DNA of 64,000 nt. It comes from Oceanobacter mangrovi. GTDB taxonomy: Bacteria > Pseudomonadota > Gammaproteobacteria > Pseudomonadales > Oceanobacteraceae. A model generated the notes under the pieces. The model saw only the letters and a list, made by a program, of their open reading frames with translations, was not told where the DNA came from and ran no database searches. Positions 37,228 to 47,608 of this stretch are shown here, in pieces. Positions within the stretch are counted from its first letter, which is position 1. Each line of letters begins with the position of its first letter. The stretch is from NCBI RefSeq assembly GCF_019740315.1, contig NZ_JAHXZR010000012.1, positions 62,001-126,000 on the forward strand, written 5' to 3'. Both the position numbers and the translations under genes were made by a program.

Positions 37228-38213
37228 GCCGGATGCCTGCTGCCACTGAACTGGTGGAGTTTTTCTCGTTGGTCAGAGAGCTGGAGCGCCAGGCCGGTGC
37301 CGGCTCACTGGAAGCTGGTCATGAACGGGTTTTGTTGGGGCAGGACGGTCCATCAACCAGGGAAGCCGTCAAGCTGCGCTCAACGGTTGGTATGGCATTC
37401 GCCAGCAATGCTGCAGAAATGGCCAACAAATCTGTCGGCCAGCGGCAGGAATTGATGGTTAGTTTTATGGGGCTGGCTGGCCCCAGTGGGGTGCTGCCGC
37501 AGCATTACACCCGCTTGCTGATGGAGCGAGGGCGTCATCGTGACAGCACGCTGGCAGATTTCCTTGATCTTTTTAACCACCGGCTGTTTTCGCTTTTCTA
37601 TCGGGGCTGGCTGAAATATCGGCTGCCGCGTCAGTACGATCTTCACAATGGTCTGCACAGTCCGGACCCCTACAGTCGCACGTTGCGCAATCTGTCTGGC
37701 CAGATCAGTGATCAGGGCAGTCAAACCAGCCTCTATTACAGCGGCCAGTTCAGTCGCTCGATCCGTTCCGCTACCGCTCTGCAAGACATGCTGGCAGATT
37801 TTCTGGAACTGCCCGTGGCAGTAAAAAGTTTTGTTGGCCAGTGGTTGCCGGTCAGCCCAAAGGATCGTCTGAAAATCGGTAGTCGTGGCCGCGGACGCAA
37901 TAACCAACTGGGAGCCGGCGTATTACCGGGACGGCGCTGCTGGGATGTGCAAAGCCGGATTGCGATTGAAATTGGCGAAATGGATACCCTGGCTTACGCC
38001 CGTATACGTCGTGGCACCGAGACTTTCGACGAGCTGGAACGACTGATTCGGCTGTACGTACCGAGCCAGATTTCCGTCGAAGTCCGGCTCAGGTTCCGCG
38101 ATAGCAGTGACTCACTGCCAACCTTGTCTGGTGGTGCCCAACTGGGGCGTACCAGCTGGCTTAAACCGCGGGGTGGTACAGGCCTTATGGTGGAAAAAGT
38201 CAAACTCAACTGA
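37224..38213 (+). CDS. tssG: T6SS baseplate protein TssG
   Basis: 329 aa. Visible family blocks are FFSLVRELER, the MGLAGPSGVLPQHYT motif and RLFSLFYRGWLKYR, and near the end QLGRTSWL. Partner of TssF. Overlapping ATGA junction with tssF. An 89-bp gap with no strong terminator leads to clpV. Confidence 0.95.
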   Translation: MSRMPAATELVEFFSLVRELERQAGAGSLEAGHERVLLGQDGPSTREAVKLRSTVGMAFASNAAEMANKSVGQRQELMVSFMGLAGPSGVLPQHYTRLLMERGRHRDSTLADFLDLFNHRLFSLFYRGWLKYRLPRQYDLHNGLHSPDPYSRTLRNLSGQISDQGSQTSLYYSGQFSRSIRSATALQDMLADFLELPVAVKSFVGQWLPVSPKDRLKIGSRGRGRNNQLGAGVLPGRRCWDVQSRIAIEIGEMDTLAYARIRRGTETFDELERLIRLYVPSQISVEVRLRFRDSSDSLPTLSGGAQLGRTSWLKPRGGTGLMVEKVKLN

Positions 38214-38302
38214 TCGCTGACGGTTTGGATTCGAACCTGCAGCACATGGAAGCAGCCTGACACCCGCATGTTCAGGGTGGGAACAGACACACAGGAAACA
38301 GT

Positions 38303-40966
38303 ATGGAACTCGATAAACTCATCAAAAATCTGGCAGATGATAGCCGTGGCTTGCTGGAAGGAGCCGTCAAGACAGCCGCCTCTCGCGGCCACGCGGCTGC
38401 AGATCTGGAGCACTGGTTGCAGGAAGTAGCGCAGCAGGAACCTGCTGATATTCGGCTGGTGCTGAAGCATTTTGATATCGATATGGAGCGTCTGCACCGG
38501 GAGTCGCTGGCTGCGATGGAACAACTGAAAACCAGCAGTGACGGTTTTCCGAAAATTGCGCCAGATATTATCCGGCTGCTGTTTGAAGCCTGGATGGTTG
38601 CTTCTACCCGTTATGAATCGCTCAGTATTCGTCCGGTTCATGTGTTACTGGCAGTACTGGAAAGTGAGGTGCTGCGTTTGCGAGTTGGCAAGGTGACACC
38701 TTGCTTGCTGGAAATTGATGTAGAGGCGTTCCGTCAACAGTGTCATGGCTTGTTGACTCATGGTGAAGCCAGTCAGCAAAGTGGTAGCGAAATCAGCAAG
38801 GTTGCCAGTAAAACCCCGGCGCTGGATCAGTTCACTATCAACCTGAATGATCAGGTTCGCGAAGGCAAGATTCCACGCATCATCGGACGCGATCATGAAA
38901 TCCGCCAGATGATCGATATCCTGACCCGTAAAAAGCAGAACAATCCGATTCTGACCGGCGAGGCCGGGGTGGGTAAAACCGCGGTTGTCGAGGGATTGGC
39001 TGAACGGATTGTCAGTGGCCAGGTCCCTGATGTTTTGAAAGACGTAGAAGTTCACTCGCTGGATATTGGCCTGCTACAGGCGGGTGCCGGTGTTAAGGGA
39101 GAATTTGAAAATCGCCTGAAAAACGTCATCAAGGAAGTCGGTCAGTCGGTTAAACCGATCGTCATCTTTATCGATGAGGCCCATACCATGATTGGTGCCG
39201 GCAACCAGGCTGGTTCCGGTGATGCTGCTAATTTGCTGAAACCGGCGCTGGCGCGGGGAGAGCTGCGCACAATTGCAGCCACTACCTGGGCTGAATACAA
39301 AAAGTATTTTGAGTCTGACGCTGCCTTGACCCGTCGATTCCAGGTGGTCAAGGTCGAAGAGCCTGATGAAGCACGGGCAATTGTGATGCTGCGAAGCATT
39401 GCGCCATCACTCGAGCAGCACCATGGCGTCGTTATTCTGGACGAGGCTGTTGTCAGTGCCGTTAACCTGTCGCATCGCTATATTCCTGGTCGTCAACTGC
39501 CAGACAAGTGTGTCAGCTTATTGGATACCGCTTGTGCCAGGGTGAACCTGAGCCAAAGCGCGATTCCCGCCAAGCTGGAGCAGTGTGAAGCTGAAATTGA
39601 AAACCTCGGGTTTGAAATTGAGCGCCTACAGCAAGAACAGCAGGATGGTTTTGACCATAAGGTGATGATTGAACAACTGCAGTTGTCACTCGACACTCAT
39701 TGCAACCAGCAATTGGGGTTGAAAGCCGCGTTTGATAAAGAGCGCGGTATTATTGATGACATCATCAGCCTGCGTCAGCAAATTGAAGCACTGCGACTGG
39801 CCGATGCTGGTTTACCGGGCGTGGCAGGGGAGAGCGAGGCAAGCGCAGTGTCCATGCATCAGCATTCGGCAGAGCTGGAACAGCTGATCAGCCAGCTGAG
39901 TCGCCAGCGGGAAGCGCTGCAGCAATTGCAAGGTAAACAGCCACTGGTCTATGAATGTGTTGATGCCAACGTTATTGCTGGTGTGATTTCCGACTGGACC
40001 GGCATTCCGGTCGGACGCATGCAAACGGATGAAATCAATACCATGCTTGAGCTCAAGCAGGTGCTTGAGCAGCGCGTAATTGGCCAGTCCCATGGCATCG
40101 AACGGATTGCCAAATCAATGCAAATAGCGCGTGCCGGGTTGGCAGACCCAAAACGTCCGTTGGGAGTATTTATGCTGGTGGGCCCCAGCGGGGTTGGTAA
40201 AACCGAGACTGCCATGGCTCTGGCTGAACAGGTGTACGGTTCTGAGCAGAATATCACCGTTATCAACATGTCAGAGTTCAAGGAAGAGCATAAGGTCTCT
40301 ATGTTGCTGGGCGCACCTCCGGGCTATGTTGGGTATGGCGAAGGTGGCGTCTTGACGGAAGCTGTACGACGCAAGCCATACAGTGTCGTGTTGCTGGATG
40401 AAATGGAAAAAGCCCACCCTGGTGTTCAGGATATTTTCTATCAGGTGTTCGACAAAGGCATGCTCAAGGATGGTGAAGGTCGAGATATCGACTTCAAGAA
40501 TACGGTCATCCTGATGACCAGTAACACCGCCAGTGCCCAGATCGAGCAGCTTTGTCTTGATCCTGATACCCGGCCGTCCCCGGAGGGTTTGCTGGATGCT
40601 ATCGGGCCGACGCTGCGAGATACTTACAAGCCCGCGTTTCTCGGGCGTATCAATCTGATTCCGTACTACCCATTGGACAATGAGTGCCTGGCAACGATTG
40701 CCAGAATGCAGTTGCAGGCCATTCAACAGCGAGTTACATCGCATTATCAGGCAAGTTTGACCTTCACTGATGATGTTGTGAATTTCATTATCGAACAGTG
40801 TCAACAGTCAGATACCGGTGCCCGTCGAATTTCAATATTATTGAATAATTCATTGCTACCGGTTTTGGCCGAGAATGTTCTGTCATGGCTCACAAAAAAC
40901 GAAACTGTAAATGAGATAATTGTCTCGTTATCAGATAAATGTGATTTTAATATAAATATAGCCTGA
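38303..40966 (+). CDS. clpV: T6SS ATPase TssH (ClpV)
   Basis: 887-aa AAA+ disaggregase that recycles contracted TssBC sheath. ClpV N-domain at 1-155; AAA1 with Walker A GEAGVGKT (219-226) and Walker [10 protein letters not shown]; a coiled middle domain (about 430-540); AAA2 with Walker A GPSGVGKT (about 626-633). The ClpV-specific C-terminal domain ends near [13 protein letters not shown]. Start supported by AGGAAACAG. The last 70 bp and the following gap are markedly AT-rich, marking the hcp promoter region. Confidence 0.96.
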   Translation: MELDKLIKNLADDSRGLLEGAVKTAASRGHAAADLEHWLQEVAQQEPADIRLVLKHFDIDMERLHRESLAAMEQLKTSSDGFPKIAPDIIRLLFEAWMVASTRYESLSIRPVHVLLAVLESEVLRLRVGKVTPCLLEIDVEAFRQQCHGLLTHGEASQQSGSEISKVASKTPALDQFTINLNDQVREGKIPRIIGRDHEIRQMIDILTRKKQNNPILTGEAGVGKTAVVEGLAERIVSGQVPDVLKDVEVHSLDIGLLQAGAGVKGEFENRLKNVIKEVGQSVKPIVIFIDEAHTMIGAGNQAGSGDAANLLKPALARGELRTIAATTWAEYKKYFESDAALTRRFQVVKVEEPDEARAIVMLRSIAPSLEQHHGVVILDEAVVSAVNLSHRYIPGRQLPDKCVSLLDTACARVNLSQSAIPAKLEQCEAEIENLGFEIERLQQEQQDGFDHKVMIEQLQLSLDTHCNQQLGLKAAFDKERGIIDDIISLRQQIEALRLADAGLPGVAGESEASAVSMHQHSAELEQLISQLSRQREALQQLQGKQPLVYECVDANVIAGVISDWTGIPVGRMQTDEINTMLELKQVLEQRVIGQSHGIERIAKSMQIARAGLADPKRPLGVFMLVGPSGVGKTETAMALAEQVYGSEQNITVINMSEFKEEHKVSMLLGAPPGYVGYGEGGVLTEAVRRKPYSVVLLDEMEKAHPGVQDIFYQVFDKGMLKDGEGRDIDFKNTVILMTSNTASAQIEQLCLDPDTRPSPEGLLDAIGPTLRDTYKPAFLGRINLIPYYPLDNECLATIARMQLQAIQQRVTSHYQASLTFTDDVVNFIIEQCQQSDTGARRISILLNNSLLPVLAENVLSWLTKNETVNEIIVSLSDKCDFNINIA

Positions 40967-41011
40967 AAATGGTTTTGAAAATTCCTGAAAATAAAATTGT
41001 CAGGATTTATG

Positions 41012-41069
41012 AAAGCGGGACTATTACTCAAATTTTATTATTTTTTTTGTTATAGAATGCTCCCGCTTT
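41012..41069. promoter_or_regulatory. Inverted repeat enclosing an AT-rich block upstream of hcp
   Basis: AAAGCGGGA (41012-41020) and TCCCGCTTT (41061-41069) are perfect 9-bp inverted repeats 40 nt apart. The enclosed DNA is T/A-rich (an eight-to-nine T run) and includes TATAGAAT (41051-41058), a plausible -10 hexamer region. The right arm runs into TTTTTAG, so it could also work as a long-loop terminator for clpV. The hcp ATG is 46 bp beyond. Confidence 0.45.
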
Positions 41070-41115
41070 TTAGCAAATCTCACTCATTTATAAAGGACGA
41101 TAGAGAGGATTTCTT

Positions 41116-41604
41116 ATGTCTATTTACGTTAACTACGACGGTATTACTGGTGAAGCTTCTGATCCTAGCCACGAAGGCTGGATGGATGTGGATGATATCC
41201 AGTGGGGTGTTGCTCGTCAGATTACTTCTGCAACCTCTACCAAGGGTGACCGTGAGTCTTCCAATGCTGTTATCACCGATCTGGTGCTGACCCGTCGTAT
41301 GGATAGCGCAACCCCTAAAATCTTCATTGAATCCTGCTGTGGCACTGGTAAGGATGTGAAGATTCACCTGAGCAAAACCGGTACAGGTTCTGGTTCAGAC
41401 GTTTACATGGAATACACCCTGAAAAACGCCCTGATCAGCAACTACTCTGTTCATGCGGCTTCCCAGTCTACTGAGCGTCCATCTGAACATATCACCATCA
41501 GCTTTGTGGATGTTGAAGTGAAATACACTCCATACGATGAAGACGGCAACGCCGAAGCATCAATTGCCGTTGGTTACGATACCGCCACCAATACCAAGCG
41601 TTAA
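41116..41604 (+). CDS. hcp: T6SS tube protein Hcp (TssD)
   Basis: 162 aa, the usual Hcp length. It opens SIYVNYDGITGEASDPSHEGW and has the family ITSATSTKGDRESSNA stretch and IESCCGTGKDVKIHL. Hexamers stack into the inner tube and can carry effectors. Strong Shine-Dalgarno (GAGAGGA). It seems to be its own high-level transcription unit, with an AT-rich upstream region and a strong terminator immediately downstream. Confidence 0.97.
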   Translation: MSIYVNYDGITGEASDPSHEGWMDVDDIQWGVARQITSATSTKGDRESSNAVITDLVLTRRMDSATPKIFIESCCGTGKDVKIHLSKTGTGSGSDVYMEYTLKNALISNYSVHAASQSTERPSEHITISFVDVEVKYTPYDEDGNAEASIAVGYDTATNTKR

Positions 41605-41624
41605 TATCCGCTTATATTGGTCTG

Positions 41625-41655
41625 AAAATGCCTGCACTTCGGTGCGGGCATTTTT
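41625..41655 (+). terminator. Intrinsic terminator after hcp
   Basis: AAAATGCCTGCAC pairs with GTGCGGGCATTTTT (one wobble) around a TTCG tetraloop, followed by a T-rich tract. Classical strong terminator 20 bp past the hcp stop. Confidence 0.9.
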
Positions 41656-41884
41656 GTTTTTGCTTATTAATATTTTTGTTGGAAGCGGAAAGTGATCACA
41701 GAAAAACTGTGATCAGGTTCAATAGAGATCGCTTCCGGCGATATGTTTTGTGGCAAGTATCCGGTTTTTGGTATTTGCCCGATAATAAGTGGGTGACAGG
41801 TTGTGGCATCATATCGGCGGGGATTGATTGTCCCGAATATATGGACTATCTGTTTATATGCAGACGTAATAGCCGGACATCGCT

Positions 41885-43330
41885 ATGGATAACGACAAGA
41901 CAATTATCAAACCTCGGCCTGGTGGCAAACCAGCCGCTGCAGCCAATCCTGACCAAACAATTATCAAACCCCGGCCGCGGCCAGGTAGTGGGCGATCGCC
42001 CGCCCCCTCGGCAGATGACCACACGGTTGTACGAGGGCGTGAAAAGCCGCTTGACCCAAAAGTCTCGCTGGATCCAGAGTCCGGTTCTTTGAGCTTGCCG
42101 CATTCAACATTGCTGGATGCCGCTGATCCATTACTGGCACTGGTTCCCCAGTTACGGCAGCTGAATGGCCAGATCGACGTCGGCAGCCTGCAACGTGAAA
42201 TCGTTGCGCTGGTCAAACAGTTCGGCCATCAACTGACGGCAGCAGGTGTTGATCCGGAAACCCGTCAGCAAGCCTCTTACATCCTCTGTTCCTTGTTGGA
42301 CGAGACGGTACTGAATACCGCCTGGGGGGAACATAGCGTCTGGTCCCAGAAGAGCTTGCTGAGTTCGGTACACGGAGAAACCTACGGCGGTGAACGAATT
42401 TTCGGCCTGCTTGACGAGGTCTTGTTATCACCGGGTCAGCATCTGGACTTGATTGAGTTGATGTATCTGGTGCTTTCGCTGGGGTTTATGGGCAAATACC
42501 GTATTCATCCGCAGGGCCCGTTCAAGGTAGAGCAAATTCGTAGCCAGATTTATGAATTGCTGATTCGTAGCAAGGATGACCATCCGCAAGAGTTATCACC
42601 TTCTATTACTCCGGTAGCTGGACTGAAAAACCGGATTTTCACCTTTCTGCCCGTGTGGATGCTGTGGGCGGTCCTGCTGCTCGGTGGCTTTGCCGTATAT
42701 AGTTATCAATTGATGAGTCTGAATGAGCTCTCTGATGCGACCGTTAGTCGGGTTGCTGCTCTGGTGCCTCATGGGGTGATGGCAGTCGCAGAGGCTAATG
42801 AGCCGCACCCGGAAGCTGTACGCCTGATGACGTTACTGGCACCGGAAATCGAACGGGGTCTGATCCGTATTGATCACTACATGACTCACACTTCAATCAC
42901 CCTGTCAGGCGGTGAGCTATTTGCGTCGGGTACTGACGAACTCAACGAAATGTTTAACCCGGTACTCGACAAGATCGCCATGGCGCTGGAAACCACTACC
43001 GGCCGCATCATGGTTACCGGCCATACGGATAACCAGGCTATCCGGACAACTCGCTTTCCTTCCAACTGGCATTTATCACTGGCCCGTGCCTCGGCGGTGT
43101 CGCGCTATCTGGGCCATGCCGGTGATCTGACGGGACGTTTGCTACCGGAGGGACGCGGCGATACCGAGCCTGTCGTTTCCAATGAGACAGCGGAGGGGCG
43201 TGCCAGCAATCGCCGCGTGGTGATTGACGTGTATCACCAGAACGTACATGCCCGTGATTCGATTGAAAATCCGGCAGGGACGCCGGAAGCCGTAATGACT
43301 GCCAGCGAGGCGGAGAATTCCCAATCATGA
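41885..43330 (+). CDS. tssL: T6SS membrane protein TssL with C-terminal OmpA-like domain
   Basis: 481 aa. A cytoplasmic Pro/Arg-rich tail (1-60) has three short repeats, KTIIKPRPG, QTIIKPRPR and HTVVRGR. Then come the DotU/IcmH helical domain (about 70-240), one TM (about 250-270) and a periplasmic OmpA/peptidoglycan-binding domain with VTGHTDNQAI and GRASNRRVVIDV. So this is the evolved TssL that anchors to peptidoglycan itself, without a separate TagL. Threonine phosphorylation of the TssL tail and FHA reading is known in Agrobacterium; the repeats here suit that role. It overlaps tssM by ATGA. Confidence 0.95.
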   Translation: MDNDKTIIKPRPGGKPAAAANPDQTIIKPRPRPGSGRSPAPSADDHTVVRGREKPLDPKVSLDPESGSLSLPHSTLLDAADPLLALVPQLRQLNGQIDVGSLQREIVALVKQFGHQLTAAGVDPETRQQASYILCSLLDETVLNTAWGEHSVWSQKSLLSSVHGETYGGERIFGLLDEVLLSPGQHLDLIELMYLVLSLGFMGKYRIHPQGPFKVEQIRSQIYELLIRSKDDHPQELSPSITPVAGLKNRIFTFLPVWMLWAVLLLGGFAVYSYQLMSLNELSDATVSRVAALVPHGVMAVAEANEPHPEAVRLMTLLAPEIERGLIRIDHYMTHTSITLSGGELFASGTDELNEMFNPVLDKIAMALETTTGRIMVTGHTDNQAIRTTRFPSNWHLSLARASAVSRYLGHAGDLTGRLLPEGRGDTEPVVSNETAEGRASNRRVVIDVYHQNVHARDSIENPAGTPEAVMTASEAENSQS

Positions 43331-46300
43331 AAAAAGTTATTCAATTCGTTACTCAAGGATGGTTTCTGGCGTTGTTGGCAATCATCCTGCTCGCTGCCGT
43401 GGTCTGGTTTATTGGCCCGGTGATAGCCATCGCCGACTACAAGCCACTGGAGTCCGATATCAGCAGACTTGGCGTCATTTTTGTGGTGTTGGTGTTATGG
43501 GGGCTGAATAATCTGCGAGTGAACCGTTCTGCCCGGCAGTCAGAGAAAGCTCTGGAGCAGGTGATCGACGAACCGCTGCCAGCAAAGCCGGGCGAACAAC
43601 CGTCAGAAGAAAGTTCGCATGAAGAACAGGTGCTGGGAAGCCGCCTGCGTGATGCCATCAATCTGATGCAAGGGCAGAAATCACGTTTGGGTCTGGGTGG
43701 CAATAAACTCTACTCCTTGCCCTGGTACATGATCATTGGTGCGCCGGGCTCTGGAAAAACCACCGCACTGAAAAATTCTGGTCTGGAATTTCCGCTAAAA
43801 AACCAGATGGGAGACGATCCGGTACAAGGCGCAGGTGGCACGCTCTATTGCGACTGGTGGTTTACTGATCAGGCTATTTTTATTGATACCGCTGGTCGTT
43901 ACACCACACAGGATAACCCCAGAAAAATAGAGTCACATGCCTGGCTGGCATTTTTGTCACGTCTCAAGAAAGCCCGTCCCAAAAGGCCTCTCAGCGGCAT
44001 TCTGGTGGCGGTCAGCATTGAAGATTTGCTCAGCAAGACGGATACCCAGCTGAGTTTGCAAACCACCGCAATCAAACAGCGTATTCAGGAGTTGAACGCG
44101 CACCTGCATATGGAGCTGCCGGTCTACGTCATCTTCACCAAGATGGATCGTCTGGTTGGTTTCAACAGCTTCTTTGGTGGCATGGATGATGAACCTCGCC
44201 AACAGCCATGGGGCATTACGTTCGAAGAGCTGGGGGCCAGTAAGGCTCGTCAGATTCTGGAGCAATTTCCCAAGCAATATAATGCGCTGGTACAGCGGAT
44301 GAATCATCAGGTTCGCGGGCGTTTGCATGATGAATCTTCGGCCACCAAACGTAATCTGATCTTTGAATTTCCCCGGCAGATGCAGGTACTGGAAGCTTCC
44401 ATTGCAGGCTTCCTTGGTAATATTTTCAGTCCTAACCAGTTTGAAGAGCCGTTTATTCTGCGCGGCGTCTATTTCGTTAGTGGTACCCAGGCTGCCTTGC
44501 CATCACGCTGGGCCGGTGGTGTTATCGGCGCCGACTACTGCACCTCGCCTGCGGAGCGTCCGGCGCGTGAATCGCGTTCCTATTTTGTTCAGAATCTGCT
44601 CAAAAATGTGATTTTTGCCGAAGCCGATCTGGCGTCATTGAATGCCCGGGTGCGTCAGCGCAACCAATGGTTGTATCGTGGCGCCATGTTGGTGGGGTTG
44701 AGCGGTTTTGCCGGCATGCTGTACGCATGGAATAACAGCAAAAACATCAACGAGAGCTATCTGGCGCAGGTTGAACAAAGTGTCCAGCAGTATCAGCAGG
44801 AGTCTGGTGGCAGTCTTGAGCAGCCCAGCGACTGGCTCACACTCTCTCGTTCAATGGATACTCTCAGGGACGCTCCAAGTGGCTATAACGACAGTGACAG
44901 TGAGCCGGAAGTTGCGGAAGGCTTCGGTTTGTATCAGGGACAGAAAGTCGGTGCGCAGTTGAAAGCGACCTATCTGGATGCTCTCAGCGCCTATTTTATG
45001 CGTGACGTTGCGACCATGATGGCTGCGCAGATCCGCACATCCCAGGAGGATGATGAACTGCTCTACGAGTCACTCAAGTTCTACCTGATGTTGTTTAACG
45101 CTGAACATATGGAGCCCAAAGGATTTGTCTCCTGGGCCGATATCCTCTGGCAACGCTTGCTACCGGGTGAGTTTAATCAACCTCTTCGGGATAATCTCAA
45201 CAGCCATTTGCAGCAGGCTTTGGCTAATGCCCGTTACCCGCTTGCCATGAATGACGAAGTGGTTGCCAGTGCACGGGATATTCTTGCTCGTACGCCTCTC
45301 GACCAGCGTCTCTATCGGCGTCTTAAATACGATGCGCTGGCTGCTGGAGGTGGTGAATTTGATATCGACAAGGTACTTGGCAAAAAGGCAGAAATCATCT
45401 TCTACCGACGTAGCGGCAAGGAGCTGAATGACGGTATTCCGGGCTTTTTTACCTATAGCGGCTTCCATACCAACTTCAACGTACAGCGTCAGCGTATGGC
45501 ACAACGGCTCGCCGACGAGCAATGGATCTACGGTGACGAGCTCCACAGTGAATTGTCCGACGATGACATCAAGGCGATCAGCAAGCGGGTAGGTGAGTAT
45601 TACTACACCGAATATGCCCAGCGTTGGGACGATTACCTGTCAGATCTTCGTATACGCTCTTTCAGTACCGTTGATGGTGGTCAGGCGGTGTTGCGTATGT
45701 TGGCTGGTGCCGATCAGCCGCTGGTAAAGGTACTGGATGCCGTACGCAAGAATACCGCGCTTAGCGAAATTCCGGGCAGTACCCTCAGTGACGATAAAAA
45801 AGAGGCACTGAATCAGGCAACCGAGGAATTTGGCCCGAATGAAATCAACCGTCTGAAGCGATTGGTGCCAGCCAGCGTGATGGGTGACATTGCGCTGCCG
45901 GGCAAACCGGTTAGCGATCATTTCAGCGATCTCAACGACTACACCTCCGAAGCCAAAGGCAGGCAGCTGGACCAGCTGCAGAATTCCTTTAATGGATTGT
46001 ATGACTACTTCCAGTCGCTGTCGTATTCCGACGATATGAAAGCAACGGCTTTCCAGGCCAGTCTCAACTCACAGCCGGGCAGTCAGGCACTTAACGCAGT
46101 CAAGCAGGCAACAGCAGAAGCGCCGGGGCTGGTCCGCAGCTGGTTTGATTCGGTTGCCCGCAACACCTCCCAGGTTACCGTGGTGGCGGCCAAGGGACAC
46201 CTGAATGATATCTGGAAGTCGGATGTGATTGGTTTCTATAACGTTGCCCTCAAGGGACGCTATCCGATCAATCCAAACAGCAGCCAGGATATTCGGCTGG

Positions 46301-46881
46301 CGGACTTTACAACCTTCTTTGGCCCGGGCGGCATGCTGGACGGCTATTTTGCTGAATACATAGCGCCGTTTGCTGACACCTCCCGGACGCCCTGGAAGTG
46401 GAAAAAGAACATTGGTTTGAGCGTTGCCAGTCTGAGGATGTTTGAAAAGGCCAACAAGATCCAGCGAGCCTGGTTTAATGGTGGTGATGCATTGCAGGTT
46501 CCTATGACGCTGAAGCCAGATACTCTTGACGGTACCGCCATTGGTTCAACGCTGAACATTGATGGCGCTTCGATGACCTATAAACATGGACCGGTACGTT
46601 CCTCTGAAATTCTCTGGCCAGGTACAGAGCAGACGTCGCGCCTGACCTTTTCGCTTGCCAGTCGTGGAACACCCGTTAGTGGTGGGGTTGACGGTGAATG
46701 GAGCTGGTTCCGCCTGATCGACAAATACGGCCAGCTGAAGAAACAAACTGGTAAAGACAGTTGGATGGTTGCCTTTGACATAAGCGGTATCAAAGCGGGC
46801 TATCAGTTGTTGCCTGGCAGCGTCTACAACCCGTTCGATCAGAACGACATTCGTAACTTCAGTTTGCCGGAACGGTTATGA
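43327..46881 (+). CDS. tssM: T6SS membrane protein TssM (IcmF)
   Basis: 1184 aa, full length. TMs at about 11-31, 45-62 and 450-470. The cytoplasmic NTPase-like domain has an intact Walker A, GAPGSGKT (138-145), and a DTAGRY block. The remainder is the long periplasmic part ending in the TssJ-contacting beta region (NPFDQNDIRNFSLPERL). Forms the trans-envelope channel with TssJ and TssL. ATGA overlap at both ends (tssL and tagF). Confidence 0.96.
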   Translation: MKKVIQFVTQGWFLALLAIILLAAVVWFIGPVIAIADYKPLESDISRLGVIFVVLVLWGLNNLRVNRSARQSEKALEQVIDEPLPAKPGEQPSEESSHEEQVLGSRLRDAINLMQGQKSRLGLGGNKLYSLPWYMIIGAPGSGKTTALKNSGLEFPLKNQMGDDPVQGAGGTLYCDWWFTDQAIFIDTAGRYTTQDNPRKIESHAWLAFLSRLKKARPKRPLSGILVAVSIEDLLSKTDTQLSLQTTAIKQRIQELNAHLHMELPVYVIFTKMDRLVGFNSFFGGMDDEPRQQPWGITFEELGASKARQILEQFPKQYNALVQRMNHQVRGRLHDESSATKRNLIFEFPRQMQVLEASIAGFLGNIFSPNQFEEPFILRGVYFVSGTQAALPSRWAGGVIGADYCTSPAERPARESRSYFVQNLLKNVIFAEADLASLNARVRQRNQWLYRGAMLVGLSGFAGMLYAWNNSKNINESYLAQVEQSVQQYQQESGGSLEQPSDWLTLSRSMDTLRDAPSGYNDSDSEPEVAEGFGLYQGQKVGAQLKATYLDALSAYFMRDVATMMAAQIRTSQEDDELLYESLKFYLMLFNAEHMEPKGFVSWADILWQRLLPGEFNQPLRDNLNSHLQQALANARYPLAMNDEVVASARDILARTPLDQRLYRRLKYDALAAGGGEFDIDKVLGKKAEIIFYRRSGKELNDGIPGFFTYSGFHTNFNVQRQRMAQRLADEQWIYGDELHSELSDDDIKAISKRVGEYYYTEYAQRWDDYLSDLRIRSFSTVDGGQAVLRMLAGADQPLVKVLDAVRKNTALSEIPGSTLSDDKKEALNQATEEFGPNEINRLKRLVPASVMGDIALPGKPVSDHFSDLNDYTSEAKGRQLDQLQNSFNGLYDYFQSLSYSDDMKATAFQASLNSQPGSQALNAVKQATAEAPGLVRSWFDSVARNTSQVTVVAAKGHLNDIWKSDVIGFYNVALKGRYPINPNSSQDIRLADFTTFFGPGGMLDGYFAEYIAPFADTSRTPWKWKKNIGLSVASLRMFEKANKIQRAWFNGGDALQVPMTLKPDTLDGTAIGSTLNIDGASMTYKHGPVRSSEILWPGTEQTSRLTFSLASRGTPVSGGVDGEWSWFRLIDKYGQLKKQTGKDSWMVAFDISGIKAGYQLLPGSVYNPFDQNDIRNFSLPERL

Positions 46882-47606
46882 AGCAGTCATCCAACTGCGG
46901 CCTGTTTGGCAAGGTGCCCCAACAGGCCGAGTTTGTCAGCCACTTTCTTCCACGAGAGCTGACAGAGCTGTGGCATCAATGGTTGCAAGCATCAATCAGT
47001 GTCAGTAAGGAGCAACTGGGAGATAGCTGGCTCGACTATTACCTCACCAGCCCGGTTTGGCACTTTGCCTTGTCACCGGGGCTGTTGTCGCCGCAAGCTG
47101 TTGTTGGCCAGATGATGCCCAGTGTTGATGAAGTCGGTCGCTATTTTCCGGTTGCCCTGATGCAGGAAGGCCGCTATGACCCCTGGTCTGCCTACCTGAA
47201 TGGGGAACAATGGTATCACTCGGCAGAGTCACTCCTGCTGAAAGTGCTCGACGAAGATATGAGTTACAACCATTGGATAGGCCTGATTGAATCACTTGAT
47301 CTACCGCTTTTTACCCAATTAACTTCCTGGCAGCTGGAGATTGGCCATACCTCATCTCGTGCTGGCCTGGTCACTCCTATTCATGATCACAGTCACGGTG
47401 GCTTGATGCAGGCGTTGGTTAAAGGACTGACGGAGCGGGCATTTGGTCCATTTGGACTTTGGTGGACGACGGGATCAGAGCATATTGAGCCTTGTCTGAT
47501 GATTTCTTCGCAGATGCCTGATGCCGGGCAGTTTGCTGCCATGCTTGATGGACGCTGGCAGCACTGGGGCTGGCCACTGCATTTACCTCGAGATGGTGGT
47601 CGCTAG
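46878..47606 (+). CDS. tagF: T6SS regulator TagF (ImpM)
   Basis: 242 aa. The TagF/DUF2094 opening CGLFGKVPQQAEFVSHFLPRE is clear, with PSVDEVGRYFPVALM. TagF is a post-translational repressor in Pseudomonas and acts with FHA proteins elsewhere. ATGA-coupled to tssM; 2 bp before pppA. In some bacteria TagF and PppA are fused; here they are separate but adjacent, supporting a shared role. Confidence 0.92.
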   Translation: MKQSSNCGLFGKVPQQAEFVSHFLPRELTELWHQWLQASISVSKEQLGDSWLDYYLTSPVWHFALSPGLLSPQAVVGQMMPSVDEVGRYFPVALMQEGRYDPWSAYLNGEQWYHSAESLLLKVLDEDMSYNHWIGLIESLDLPLFTQLTSWQLEIGHTSSRAGLVTPIHDHSHGGLMQALVKGLTERAFGPFGLWWTTGSEHIEPCLMISSQMPDAGQFAAMLDGRWQHWGWPLHLPRDGGR

Positions 47607-47608
47607 CC

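Noticed and set aside
38224-38242. Sequence resembling the reverse complement of a tRNA T-arm (GGATTCGAACC) between tssG and clpV
   Set aside because: No acceptor stem, anticodon arm or D-arm can be built around it in the 89-bp gap; judged coincidental.
41628-42092. 154-codon ORF over the hcp terminator and the tssL start
   Set aside because: It begins inside a strong terminator hairpin and runs out of frame into tssL.
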